A stretch of 64,000 bases of DNA, taken from JBLMYQ01 sp050258375. GTDB taxonomy: Bacteria > Bacillota > Clostridia > Acetivibrionales > UBA4821. The stretch is from NCBI GenBank assembly GCA_050258375.1, contig JBLMYQ010000048.1, forward strand, positions 1 through 64,000, read 5' to 3'. A model generated the notes under the pieces. The model saw nothing but the letters and a program-made list of their open reading frames with translations. It had not been told where the DNA came from and did no database searches. Shown piece by piece: positions 1 to 7,801 of the stretch; position 1 is the stretch's first letter, and the number at the start of each line of letters is the position of its first letter. Both the position numbers and the translations under genes were made by a program.

Positions 1-1
1 G

Positions 2-1255
2 TATAAGGATAGAAATATATATGCTTTGTACGACGCTTTTTGGCATCATGGAGTAATCGGAATTGCAGCAGGTAGATTATGCGAAAAATACAATAAGCCT
101 GTAATCCTTATGACGCTTAAAGAGGATGGAGAAACAGCCGTCGGTTCGGCACGTTCGCCGGAAGGTGTTTCTATTTATGATATATTAAACGAATGCGATA
201 AAGAGATATTGAGCTTTGGAGGACATGATGCAGCAGCAGGTCTGAGTGTTAATGTCAAAAATGTGCCAACGTTTATTAATCAGGTTGAAAAGGTTGCACT
301 CAGATATAAGGTTGAATTGATTAAAAAGATTGATGTTGACCTCAAATTAAAATTATCAGAAATAGATGATTCCTTGTGGAACAGCATAAGAAGCTTAGCC
401 CCTTTTGGAGAAGGATTTGCGAAGCCTGTTTTTTTGTCTGAAAAAGTGAATATAGTTTTAAATACTCCAATCAAGGATATAGGGAGACGATTGGTGTTCC
501 AAAATGGGCAGGATACATGTGGCGGAGTCTTATGGAGAGAAGCGGATTATGACGAAATGCCTGAAGATTGCAAGATAATCTATAATGTTAGTCAGAATAT
601 TTTTAATAATAAAAAAGAGCTAAGGCTAAGCATTATTAGCATTCTTAAAAACGAAAAGGATAATGAAACCGAATTTAAGCCGGAGAAAATTAAAATAATA
701 GATTTAAGGGAAAATCCGGATAGAGCAAAAGAATACATGGGGTTAAAAGATACCGTTGTATTTTATGAAGGAATTGATAAGGAATTGAGGCATATAGGGA
801 AAAATAGATTTGAAATAGCTAATGCAAAAACCTTGGTTATGTATTCTATTCCGCCTTCTCTTAAGGTTTTAAAGAGTATTGTAAATAAGGTTAAGCCGCA
901 AGAGGTTGTTTTGGTTTTCGCTGATGAAATAGTTATCAAGGAAGAATTCATTAAAAAAGCGGCAGGGTTGATTAAATTTATAATCAGCAGGAAGGAAGGT
1001 TTGACAAGCTATGCAGAGCTGACTGGCTTATTAGGGCAGAGCTTGGAAGTTATAGATTTGGTTTTGGAGTATTTTCAAGCCTCCGGAATTATTAAATATG
1101 AAAGTATGGAAGATAATTTGCTGATAAGAGAGGGAAGTGGAAATAATACAAAACATAGTGAAGAATATAAGAGAGCGGTTTGTGTTCTTATTGATGAGAC
1201 TGCAGCCTTTAGAAAATATATTAAAAATTCATCAAAACCATTATTAATAATATAA
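2..1255 (+). CDS. recJ: Single-stranded-DNA-specific exonuclease RecJ, C-terminal part (5' end outside window)
   Basis: The reading frame is open to the window edge, so the N-terminal DHH phosphoesterase half is missing. What remains starts in the DHHA1 domain: the FWHHGVIGIAAGRL segment and the GGHDAAAG motif (about residue 72) are typical of RecJ. An OB-fold-like segment and a long C-terminal extension of the kind found in Firmicutes RecJ follow. RecJ degrades single-stranded DNA 5' to 3' in recombination and mismatch/base-excision repair. The next gene begins 29 bases downstream on the same strand. Seen: motifs and open 5' end. Inferred: the catalytic DHH half lies upstream of the window. 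Confidence 0.9.
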   Translation, partial: YKDRNIYALYDAFWHHGVIGIAAGRLCEKYNKPVILMTLKEDGETAVGSARSPEGVSIYDILNECDKEILSFGGHDAAAGLSVNVKNVPTFINQVEKVALRYKVELIKKIDVDLKLKLSEIDDSLWNSIRSLAPFGEGFAKPVFLSEKVNIVLNTPIKDIGRRLVFQNGQDTCGGVLWREADYDEMPEDCKIIYNVSQNIFNNKKELRLSIISILKNEKDNETEFKPEKIKIIDLRENPDRAKEYMGLKDTVVFYEGIDKELRHIGKNRFEIANAKTLVMYSIPPSLKVLKSIVNKVKPQEVVLVFADEIVIKEEFIKKAAGLIKFIISRKEGLTSYAELTGLLGQSLEVIDLVLEYFQASGIIKYESMEDNLLIREGSGNNTKHSEEYKRAVCVLIDETAAFRKYIKNSSKPLLII

Positions 1256-1284
1256 GCGCTAAAAGGATAAAAAGGGGGAACAAA

Positions 1285-1830
1285 ATGCGAATAGGAATAG
1301 ACATTGATGGAGTAATTGTAGACACAATTTCAACCTGTGCAGCTGCAATCAGTGATTTTATTGGATATGAAATTACGTGTGAGGATGTTGTATTCAGATA
1401 TGAAGAAATGTGTGAGGTGCACGATTTTTGGAAGAAAAATGCGGCTAGGGTTTTATGCTGTACCCCGCCGAAAGAGGGGGTTTGTGAGCACATTAATGAG
1501 CTTTTATACAAGCATGAGCTTTATTTTATCAGCTCAAGAGGAAGCCAGACACTTGATGAAAGCAGGATTTGGTTTGGAAAATATGGACTGCCGAAGGAAA
1601 ATCTTTTTTTTACATCAGGAAATCCCAAAGCAGGATTGTGTAAAGAATTTGAATTAGATTTGTTTATAGAGGATTCTCCCAAGAACGCGGAGGAGATTGC
1701 TGATGCAGGAATCTTGGTACTTCTTTTGGATGCTTTTTATAATTCCAATTTCGAAAAAGAAGGAATCGTCAGGTGTAAAAACTGGGAAGAGATTATAACC
1801 CGGATAAATGAACTGGAGGCAGGTAAATGA
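1285..1830 (+). CDS. HAD-superfamily 5'(3')-deoxyribonucleotidase-like protein (YqfW/NT5C type)
   Basis: The 181-residue protein opens with the HAD motif I, IGIDIDGVIVDT, containing the two catalytic aspartates. Near residue 130 it has the motif IV region LFIEDSPKN. This arrangement fits the small NT5C-like nucleotidases, which remove phosphate from nucleoside monophosphates; the exact substrate cannot be told. A strong AAAAGGGGGAAC ribosome site precedes the ATG. Its last four bases overlap the ATG of the radical SAM gene (ATGA), so the two are translationally coupled. There is no signal peptide or membrane segment, so it is cytosolic. Seen: HAD motifs and overlap. Inferred: the nucleotidase function. 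Confidence 0.72.
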   Translation: MRIGIDIDGVIVDTISTCAAAISDFIGYEITCEDVVFRYEEMCEVHDFWKKNAARVLCCTPPKEGVCEHINELLYKHELYFISSRGSQTLDESRIWFGKYGLPKENLFFTSGNPKAGLCKEFELDLFIEDSPKNAEEIADAGILVLLLDAFYNSNFEKEGIVRCKNWEEIITRINELEAGK

Positions 1831-3230
1831 TTAAAAACAGAGATAAAGACTATACTTTTTATGAAGCTGCTATTAGTCTATGTTCACTCTGTCTAAAAAG
1901 GGTTGATGCCAAGGTCGTTTTAAAAGACAACTCAGTATTTCTAAAAAAATACTGTCCTCAGCATGGAGAACAAATTGAGTTGTTTGAAGAGGATATTGAA
2001 TATTTTCTAAAAAAAAGGCATTATGACAAACCGGGAACCTCCTGCAAAACTCAAACTAAAGCTGAAAAAGGATGTCCTTTCGATTGTGGTTTGTGTCCAA
2101 ACCATGACCAGCATACCTGCATAGGTTTAATTGAGATTACGAATAAATGTGATTTGAATTGCAGAGTGTGTTATTCCAATGCTGGCAGTGGAACATTCCT
2201 TAGCCTGACTGAAATTGAAAAGATGATGGACTTATATCAGGATTCTGAATTCAATACTGCTGAAATAATACAAATTAGCGGAGGAGAGCCGGCAGCTCAT
2301 CCGGAAATAATTGAAATAATAAGAATGGCAAAACGAAAGGGTTTTAAGTATGTAATGCTGAATACAAACGGAATCAGGATTGCAAATGACGAGGATTTTG
2401 CTGCAAAGCTGAGAGAGTTTACAGGAGGCTTTGAAGTATATCTTCAATTTGATGGACTTGTTTCAAAAGCGTATAGTTATTTCAGAGGGCAGGATTTATC
2501 TCAAATTAAGAGGAAGGCTGTAGAAAATCTTGCTAAATATAAAGTGCCAATCACCCTTGTTTGTATGGTGGAGAATGAAATAAACGATAATGAGCTTGGA
2601 GAGATAATTGAATTCGGAATTAAAACAAAATATATAAGGGGAATCAATTTCCAACCGGTTTCTTATTCTGGAAGAACCTTGGGAGAACCTCCCCAAAACC
2701 GTATAACATTATCGGGAATTATTAAACGAATTGAAAGTCAGACAAACAAAATGATTATAAAGGACGATTTTGTTCCTTTGCCCTGCAATGTTGAAAGGGT
2801 TGCGGTTTCTTATCTATATAAATCAGATAAAGGATTTATTCCTGTTACGAGAAATAGCTCCATAAAAAAACATATTTCCAAGATAAATAATACATTTTTC
2901 TTTAAGGTTGAAGATGTTTTGAAAGAAACTGCGGGTGAAGGAGTATGCAATTGCCTCGGCTTCCTGAAAGACTTTAAAAAGCTGATGCCAAAAGATTTCA
3001 ATAAAAAATCCAAGGATGAAAGAATGGAATATATTAATGATAATACCTTCAGGATTTCCATTACATCATTCGTTGACGCATATAATTTTGATTTGAAATC
3101 CATGCAGAAGGAGTGCGTACACATTATAACGCCTGATATGAGGAAAATACCTTTTTCTGCTTATAATATGCTTTATAGAAATTCACAATTGAGAGGAAGC
3201 CGGATGGATGAGAATAGGGCAAATGCATAA
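1827..3230 (+). CDS. Radical SAM protein of the tetraether-synthase (Tes/MJ0619-like) family
   Basis: A 467-residue radical SAM enzyme. The N-terminus holds a small cysteine-rich segment (CSLCLKRVDAKV ... KKYCPQHGE), then the family signature GCPFDCGLCPNHDQHTC at about residue 86, immediately followed by the radical SAM cluster motif CDLNCRVC (CX3CX2C). The SGGEPAAHPE motif follows at about residue 150, and late cysteines (GVCNCLGF) may bind a further cluster. This arrangement is what I know from archaeal Tes (MJ0619), which joins lipid tails by C-C bonds; bacterial relatives are poorly characterised, and a radical SAM enzyme has been reported to make bacterial membrane-spanning (diabolic) fatty acids. 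Downstream genes encode small membrane enzymes, which suits a lipid substrate. Seen: motifs. Inferred: lipid-tail chemistry. Confidence 0.75.
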   Translation: MIKNRDKDYTFYEAAISLCSLCLKRVDAKVVLKDNSVFLKKYCPQHGEQIELFEEDIEYFLKKRHYDKPGTSCKTQTKAEKGCPFDCGLCPNHDQHTCIGLIEITNKCDLNCRVCYSNAGSGTFLSLTEIEKMMDLYQDSEFNTAEIIQISGGEPAAHPEIIEIIRMAKRKGFKYVMLNTNGIRIANDEDFAAKLREFTGGFEVYLQFDGLVSKAYSYFRGQDLSQIKRKAVENLAKYKVPITLVCMVENEINDNELGEIIEFGIKTKYIRGINFQPVSYSGRTLGEPPQNRITLSGIIKRIESQTNKMIIKDDFVPLPCNVERVAVSYLYKSDKGFIPVTRNSSIKKHISKINNTFFFKVEDVLKETAGEGVCNCLGFLKDFKKLMPKDFNKKSKDERMEYINDNTFRISITSFVDAYNFDLKSMQKECVHIITPDMRKIPFSAYNMLYRNSQLRGSRMDENRANA

Positions 3231-3268
3231 AGCAAAATACTGGGAAAATAAAAGATAAAATTCTACTT

Positions 3269-3372
3269 AGACCCCTCTTTCTCCCCTACAAAGGGGACGA
3301 AAAGTAGTTTTTCATAGAAAAATCTTCATGGAAATTACTATTCGCTCCCTATTAGGGAGGCTAGGAGGGTCT
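3269..3372. repeat. Dispersed nested inverted-repeat element, copy 1
   Basis: Outer imperfect arms AGACCCCTC and GAGGGTCT enclose two inner hairpins: TCCCCTACAAAGGGGA near 3282 and CTCCCTATTAGGGAG at 3346-3360. The right half, with ACTATTCGCTCC followed by AGGGAGGCTAGGAGGGTC, matches the right half of the element at 43529-43645. The element fills the gap between the radical SAM gene and the ICMT-like gene. It has no coding capacity. Confidence 0.65.
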
Positions 3373-3459
3373 GGGTTTGGAATTGTTTGTATTCATGCGT
3401 TTGCCCTAGCTGGATGGATTATGGAAATTGAATAAAAAATAAAAAGGGTTTTTATAAAT

Positions 3460-4101
3460 ATGAAAAATTTTTTATTTGAAAATTCTATAAAGGTTGATTA
3501 TTTAGGACTAGCAATCAATGTAATTGTTGGTTTATGTGTTGCTGTATTGTTTATATCTATATTAATTAATTTTGTTGAGTCAAATAATAATGGTAAAGTA
3601 CAAAAAGAGAAAAAATCTATAGTTGCTACAGGGACTATGACATTATTCTTCTTGTTTTTTTACTTTTTAATCCGCTTAAGGATAGGCGCTTTTAATATTA
3701 ACAGCATGCCAATAAAAATTATTTTGTTATCAGCAGGGGTATTTTTAGTAGTGCTTGGCTGCATAGTAAATGTAAAAGGGAGATTTAGTCTGGGTAAAAA
3801 TTGGGCAAATCACATAAAAATATATGAAACGCAAACACTGGTTATTAAAGGACCCTATAGAATAGTAAGACATCCCCTTTATGCCTCGATAATATGGATG
3901 TTTTACGGAGCAAGCTTTATATATGAAAATTATGCAGCATTTTTTGCTAATACGCTAATATTTATACCTTTTATGTATTACAGGGCAAAACAAGAGGAAG
4001 AACAGTTGTCAAAAATATTTGAGTATTACAATAAATATAAGTCAGAAACCGGAATGTTTTTTCCAAAAATAATAAGGAGGTGCCAGGATGAAGGAATGTA
4101 G
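3460..4101 (+). CDS. Isoprenylcysteine carboxyl methyltransferase (ICMT/PEMT)-like membrane methyltransferase
   Basis: A 213-residue polytopic membrane protein with about five hydrophobic segments. The family signature GPYRIVRHPLYAS lies at about residue 131 and is followed by a paired-helix region and the acidic RAKQEEEQLSK tail typical of ICMT/PEMT-like SAM-dependent methyltransferases. In bacteria these enzymes methylate membrane-embedded lipids or hydrophobic molecules, since prenylated CaaX proteins are absent. No good ribosome binding site precedes the ATG; the gene begins after the dispersed repeat. It overlaps the next gene by 14 bases. Inferred from the neighbours (radical SAM Tes-like, DUF4395, Lgt-like): a role in modifying a membrane lipid or lipoprotein. 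Confidence 0.7.
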   Translation: MKNFLFENSIKVDYLGLAINVIVGLCVAVLFISILINFVESNNNGKVQKEKKSIVATGTMTLFFLFFYFLIRLRIGAFNINSMPIKIILLSAGVFLVVLGCIVNVKGRFSLGKNWANHIKIYETQTLVIKGPYRIVRHPLYASIIWMFYGASFIYENYAAFFANTLIFIPFMYYRAKQEEEQLSKIFEYYNKYKSETGMFFPKIIRRCQDEGM

Positions 4102-4537
4102 ACCTGTATCTGTTTCAAAAGGAGCGTTTATTTTCTGCAAATGGACAGTTGCAATAATAATTTGGGCATCGCTGATATTCAGAATTAAATGGCTGATCTT
4201 ACTTGCTTGTGGAATATTGGTGTTGTCTGCCATATTAAAGATTCAAAAAGCGCCATTGATTTTTCTGTATACGCAGACTATAGACAGGATATTTAAATCA
4301 CCAAATGAAATACTTGATGAATGCGGTATGCAGTTTGCACATACGCTCGGAGGAGTGCTGACTCTTATTTGCGCGCTGCTTCTTTATTTTGTAAATGATA
4401 CGGCTGGATGGATAATGGTATTCATTGTAGCAATTGCTAAAACAGCAGGAGCTATGGGCTTTTGTACTGCTTTAAAGCTTTATGGATGCATGTCTTCTGG
4501 CGGCTGCTGCCGATTGACGAGGAAGGAAAATGATTGA
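4088..4537 (+). CDS. DUF4395-type small membrane protein
   Basis: A 149-residue protein with about four hydrophobic helices. The core DECGMQFAHTLGG at about residue 77 and the C-terminal cysteine cluster GFCTALKLYGCMSSGGCC match my recollection of DUF4395 proteins, whose biochemical function is unknown. Translation begins inside the end of the methyltransferase gene behind a strong AAGGAGGTG site. Its stop overlaps the start of the Lgt-like gene by eight bases, so the three genes are an operon with coupled translation. The six cysteines in the last 40 residues suggest thiol or metal chemistry at the membrane; this is inference. Confidence 0.6.
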   Translation: MKECRPVSVSKGAFIFCKWTVAIIIWASLIFRIKWLILLACGILVLSAILKIQKAPLIFLYTQTIDRIFKSPNEILDECGMQFAHTLGGVLTLICALLLYFVNDTAGWIMVFIVAIAKTAGAMGFCTALKLYGCMSSGGCCRLTRKEND

Positions 4538-5327
4538 TTCTCATTTTTATCCCTCTGGTTGGGGAGTAAAACCTATATTATTCAATATTGCGGGCTTTGA
4601 AATTCCTTCATATTCTGCTTTTGTCCTACTGGGCTTAATTGTTGGTGTTTTAGTTTTTTATATTGATGCGAAAAGGCAGAAAGTAAATAATGAAAATACA
4701 TTCTTCATAGTGGCAGCAGCTTTTACATTCGGAGCATTAGGAGCAAAGCTGCCAATCTGGATTGCTAATTATAAGCTGATTTTAGTAGAACCAACCAATC
4801 TTTCCGCTTTGCTTTCAGGAAGGACAATCGTTGGAGGGTTAATTGGCGGAACGCTTGGGGTAATATTAACCAAGCGGGTCTTAAAAATAAAAGATAAAAG
4901 AGGAAACCAGTTTGCGCCGGCTGCGGCAATTGGCATTGCAATTGGGCGGGTAGGCTGTTTTCTGAGAGGCTGCTGTTATGGGATTCCGACATATGCATCA
5001 TGGGGAGTAAACTTTGGCGATGGCATTCCGAGGCACCCAACCCAGCTTTATGAAGCCGTGTTTGATTTGGGGTTATTTATTTATCTTATTTACCTCAGAG
5101 AAAAGATAACAGAGCCGGGTAAGCTGTTTAGAATCTTTTTAAACTGGTATTTTGTTTTCAGATTTTTTATAGAGTTTATAAGAATAGAAAAGGTTGTTTT
5201 CTTTGGGTTGACCGGATTCCAGCTGGTTTCTCTTATGGTTCTGGTTTATCTTAACAGAAGATTAATATTTAATGGAATCCTAGACATATTAATAAGTAAT
5301 AAAAAAATAAAAGCCAGAAATACTTAA
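4530..5327 (+). CDS. Divergent prolipoprotein diacylglyceryl transferase (Lgt)-like membrane protein
   Basis: A 265-residue polytopic protein of the Lgt fold: a GGLIGG-type segment, GRVGCFLRGCCYG (about residue 146) and RHPTQLYEA (about residue 170). Canonical Lgt has HGG/NGG at the first position and GRWGNFxNxExxG at the second. Here these read GRTIVGGLIGG and GRVGCFLRGCCYG, so the Asn and Glu of the phosphatidylglycerol-binding loop are replaced by Cys-rich sequence. A canonical Lgt is encoded at 32572-33393, so this copy need not be the housekeeping enzyme. It is probably an Lgt-fold transferase acting on another lipid or acceptor. The start codon overlaps the previous stop, giving coupled translation. 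Confidence 0.65.
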   Translation: MIDSHFYPSGWGVKPILFNIAGFEIPSYSAFVLLGLIVGVLVFYIDAKRQKVNNENTFFIVAAAFTFGALGAKLPIWIANYKLILVEPTNLSALLSGRTIVGGLIGGTLGVILTKRVLKIKDKRGNQFAPAAAIGIAIGRVGCFLRGCCYGIPTYASWGVNFGDGIPRHPTQLYEAVFDLGLFIYLIYLREKITEPGKLFRIFLNWYFVFRFFIEFIRIEKVVFFGLTGFQLVSLMVLVYLNRRLIFNGILDILISNKKIKARNT

Positions 5328-5349
5328 GGGCTTTAAGGAGGGGATAGCT

Positions 5350-5727
5350 TTGGAAAATGAAGAGTTTAAAAATGAAGTAAATAATGAAAAGAATGAAGAG
5401 GTAATAAAAAAAGATGCTGTTTATCTTACTAAGGGACAAAAGGTTACTGATTTTTTTATAGGGTTTTTTGGAGGAATCCTTTACTCTATAGCTATGATAT
5501 TTGCTATTGGCATATTTTCGCAGCCTCCGCTTATTAATTTTATAAATATTTTTTTTATCGCAGTTATTATAGTTTATATAGGACTTATAATATATTTTAC
5601 TGCCTTCAATAAGAGAAAATATATTGGGATAGGGTTGCTAGGGTATATAATCCTTATTTTAATAAGCTTTGGCGGTTGTTTCTTCGCTACCAATTTAATT
5701 TTTATTAATCCAAATCAAATGCCATAA
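5350..5727 (+). CDS. Small membrane protein with charged N-terminus, function unknown
   Basis: 125 residues. The first 30 are highly charged (Glu, Asn and Lys rich), followed by three hydrophobic helices (about residues 35-60, 64-85 and 95-115). The start is TTG behind a strong TTAAGGAGGGG site, 22 bases after the Lgt-like gene, so it ends this operon. I recognise no family. A perfect 14-bp hairpin follows directly after the stop. Confidence 0.6.
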   Translation: MENEEFKNEVNNEKNEEVIKKDAVYLTKGQKVTDFFIGFFGGILYSIAMIFAIGIFSQPPLINFINIFFIAVIIVYIGLIIYFTAFNKRKYIGIGLLGYIILILISFGGCFFATNLIFINPNQMP

Positions 5728-5742
5728 ACTACATTAGAAATA

Positions 5743-5773
5743 CTTACCCCTCTCTTAAAAAGAGAGGGGTAAG
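5743..5773. terminator. Bidirectional hairpin between convergent genes
   Basis: Perfect 14-bp arms CTTACCCCTCTCTT and AAGAGAGGGGTAAG around an AAA loop, lying between two convergent genes. There is only a weak T tract on either side. The CCCCTCTCTT/AAGAGAGGGG core recurs at 32451-32472 and near 56742, so it may also be a dispersed repeat. Confidence 0.7.
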
Positions 5774-5775
5774 CT

Positions 5776-7152
5776 TTACATTCTTTTTGCTCCTTCATGT
5801 GCCAGGGCTGAACGCTCACATTCCTCATCGGTTAAAGAAATCTGATGGCAAAGAGGGCTGCCTTTCATTTTTTCTGCTGCATAGCATAAGCCATTTGTTC
5901 TGATATCCAGAAATGGATGATCAATCTGTTCGGGGTCTCCAACTAATATTATCTTTGTTCCTGCTCCTGCTCTGGTGATTATTCCTTTCACCTGTCTTGG
6001 AGTAAGGTTTTGAGCTTCATCTATCAATATCCACTGCTTTACGATGGAACGGCCTCTTAGATAAGCAATTGATTCGGTTATTATTATATTCCTGTCAAAT
6101 AATTCGTCTACTTTGTCTTTTAATTCCTTTTCGTTTTTGTATCTATGTGTTTCATCATTATCCATAAGCACTTCAAGGTTATCTATTATTGGTCTCATGT
6201 ATGGCGCTATTTTTTCCTGCTCAGTACCGGGCAGGAAGCCGATATCCTCATCCATTTTAACATTTGGTCTGCATATAAGAATCTTGCGGTATGGTTTTGC
6301 ATCATCGCACATAATTTTATGAAGACCGACAGCCAAAGAGTAAAATGTTTTAGCTGTTCCTGCCGGACCTTTAATAATTACAAGAGGAACATTGTCAGCG
6401 CTTTCCATAAGGGCTTCTTGTACAAATTTTTGTCCAACATTTCTGGGTGATATTCCAAAAGGACTTTCATCAAGATATCTTAGAGGAACAATATTGTTTC
6501 CGTCAAATCTTCCAAGTGCTGTTTGTTTTGGGTTATTATATGAACGTATAATAACAAATTGATTTATTTCAAGCTGTTCTTCTTCCAATTCATGTCCTTC
6601 TATTGAGAGCTTAATATCATCAAGACTTAGCGTCTTTTTTTGATAAAATTCAGCTATTTTCTCGGGGCTGGCGTATACGTCGGTACGACCTCTGTATTGA
6701 TTTTCATAGGATGGAACCTGTTCAGAGAAGAAGTCCTGAGCTATTACATTAACCACATCAGCTTTTATTCTTTGAAAGATATCTTTTGTGACAAGGTAGG
6801 TTCTTTCACCGGTTTTTTCTTCAATTGCTTTACATACCTGAAGAATACGGTTATCATTCTTTGTGCTGTCCCAGCTAAAAGGAAGCTTATAATCACGATG
6901 ATTCATTTCTACGCGAACTATTCCGCCGTTTTCAAGCTGAACACCTTCACTCAGCTTTCCACGCTCTCTTAATTTATCAAGGAACCGAGCGGTATGGCGT
7001 GCGTTTGCACCAAGCTCGCTGTTTTCTTTTTTAAATTTATCTAATTCTTCAAGAACGGTTTCGGGTATGACGATGATATTATCGCCGAAAGAGAATAAGG
7101 CATTTGGTGATTGGAGTAAGACGTTGGTATCAAGCACGTATGTTTTTTTCAA
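5776..7152 (-). CDS. PhoH-family ATPase with N-terminal PIN ribonuclease domain (YlaK/PhoH2 type)
   Basis: 458 residues on the minus strand with a TTG start behind a GGGGGC site. The N-terminus is a PIN domain (YVLDTNVLL, acidic residues continuing to about residue 140). The C-terminal half is a PhoH NTPase with Walker A GPAGTAKT (about residue 264) and Walker B ILIDEAQNLTP (about residue 375). PIN-PhoH proteins act as RNA helicase/ribonucleases. The gene is monocistronic and diverges from veg. It is full length for the family and all key residues are present. The physiological RNA target is not known from sequence. Confidence 0.88.
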   Translation of the reverse strand: MKKTYVLDTNVLLQSPNALFSFGDNIIVIPETVLEELDKFKKENSELGANARHTARFLDKLRERGKLSEGVQLENGGIVRVEMNHRDYKLPFSWDSTKNDNRILQVCKAIEEKTGERTYLVTKDIFQRIKADVVNVIAQDFFSEQVPSYENQYRGRTDVYASPEKIAEFYQKKTLSLDDIKLSIEGHELEEEQLEINQFVIIRSYNNPKQTALGRFDGNNIVPLRYLDESPFGISPRNVGQKFVQEALMESADNVPLVIIKGPAGTAKTFYSLAVGLHKIMCDDAKPYRKILICRPNVKMDEDIGFLPGTEQEKIAPYMRPIIDNLEVLMDNDETHRYKNEKELKDKVDELFDRNIIITESIAYLRGRSIVKQWILIDEAQNLTPRQVKGIITRAGAGTKIILVGDPEQIDHPFLDIRTNGLCYAAEKMKGSPLCHQISLTDEECERSALAHEGAKRM

Positions 7153-7304
7153 ATTGCAAGCCCCCTCAAAACCTTAATCATTTGTATGAACTAATTATAT
7201 ACAATAAGTGAGACAAAGTAAATAAGACAAAAAACGGATTATTTTGCATACCATAAGTATAAACAACAATTTTCAAGAAAAATAACAAAAAATCAAGAAA
7301 TTTT

Positions 7305-7333
7305 TTGACAAAACCATAATCTAATGTTATAAT
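7305..7333 (+). promoter_or_regulatory. Sigma-A promoter of veg
   Basis: Perfect -35 TTGACA (7305-7310), a 17-base spacer and perfect -10 TATAAT (7328-7333), ending 27 bases before the veg ATG. This is one of the strongest consensus promoters in the window, in keeping with the very high expression known for veg in Bacillus. Confidence 0.85.
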
Positions 7334-7360
7334 ATGACAAACTGAGGATGAGGTGATTAA

Positions 7361-7627
7361 ATGTCTGAAAAAGCGAACCTGTCCCAAATAAAAAAGCATA
7401 TTGAAACCTGCATAGGAGAAAGAGTTCAGCTAATATCAAATGCGGGAAGGAAGAAATCCTTTGTGAAAGAAGGAGTTCTTGAAACTACTTATCCAAGTAT
7501 ATTTGTAGTAAAGCTTGAATGTGATAATGAGCCTGCTCGTAGAATAACCTACAGTTATACAGATGTTTTAACAAAAGCTGTTCAATTAGTTGTTTATAAG
7601 GATGATAAAAAGATACAGGTAAGTTAA
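7361..7627 (+). CDS. veg: Veg family protein
   Basis: 88 residues matching the Veg family (DUF1021): LSQIKKHIETCIGERV at the start, then NAGRKKSFVKEGVLE and a C-terminal RITYSYTDVLTKAVQL. Veg is a small abundant cytosolic protein that in Bacillus promotes biofilm matrix gene expression; the mechanism is unclear. It has its own consensus promoter, a GATGAGGTG ribosome site, and a hairpin terminator right behind it, so it is a single-gene unit. Length and sequence are typical. Confidence 0.9.
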   Translation: MSEKANLSQIKKHIETCIGERVQLISNAGRKKSFVKEGVLETTYPSIFVVKLECDNEPARRITYSYTDVLTKAVQLVVYKDDKKIQVS

Positions 7628-7648
7628 TTGTAAGTTAATTAATGAAAA

Positions 7649-7680
7649 ACTCCTCTCTGTTAAGGGAGGAGTCTTATTTT
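7649..7680 (+). terminator. Intrinsic terminator of veg
   Basis: Stem ACTCCTC/GAGGAGT around a short loop, followed by CTTATTTTTATA. It lies 22 bases after the veg stop. Confidence 0.75.
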
Positions 7681-7691
7681 TATATAAGGGA

Positions 7692-7756
7692 TATACCAAA
7701 ATGAGAAATCAGATTAGAGCCGGACACAGCTCTAATCTGATTTTTTATTTTGGTAT
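7692..7756. terminator. Long two-part palindrome, second terminator upstream of spoIIQ
   Basis: Inner 15-bp stem AAATCAGATTAGAGC / GCTCTAATCTGATTT with an 8-base loop and a TTTTTT run, enclosed by outer arms ATACCAAAAT / ATTTTGGTAT. The outer right arm overlaps the possible -35 of the spoIIQ promoter, so the structure also insulates that promoter. Confidence 0.75.
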
Positions 7757-7781
7757 AAAATTTCCAGGTTTGGGAAAAATG
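7753..7781 (+). promoter_or_regulatory. Possible sigma-F/sigma-G type promoter of the spoIIQ-like gene
   Basis: GTATA (7753-7757) followed after 14 bases by GGGAAAAATG (7772-7781). This fits nine of ten positions of the forespore consensus -10 GGNRAHAMTW, with a spacing one base short. It would give a very short leader. No sigma-A promoter was seen here. Confidence 0.4.
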
Positions 7782-7801
7782 ATAATCGGAGGTGTGTTTG
7801 G

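Noticed and set aside
7195..7230. Minus-strand promoter for the PhoH-like gene
   Set aside because: A TATAAT is present on the minus strand (7195-7200), but no -35 lies at an acceptable distance.
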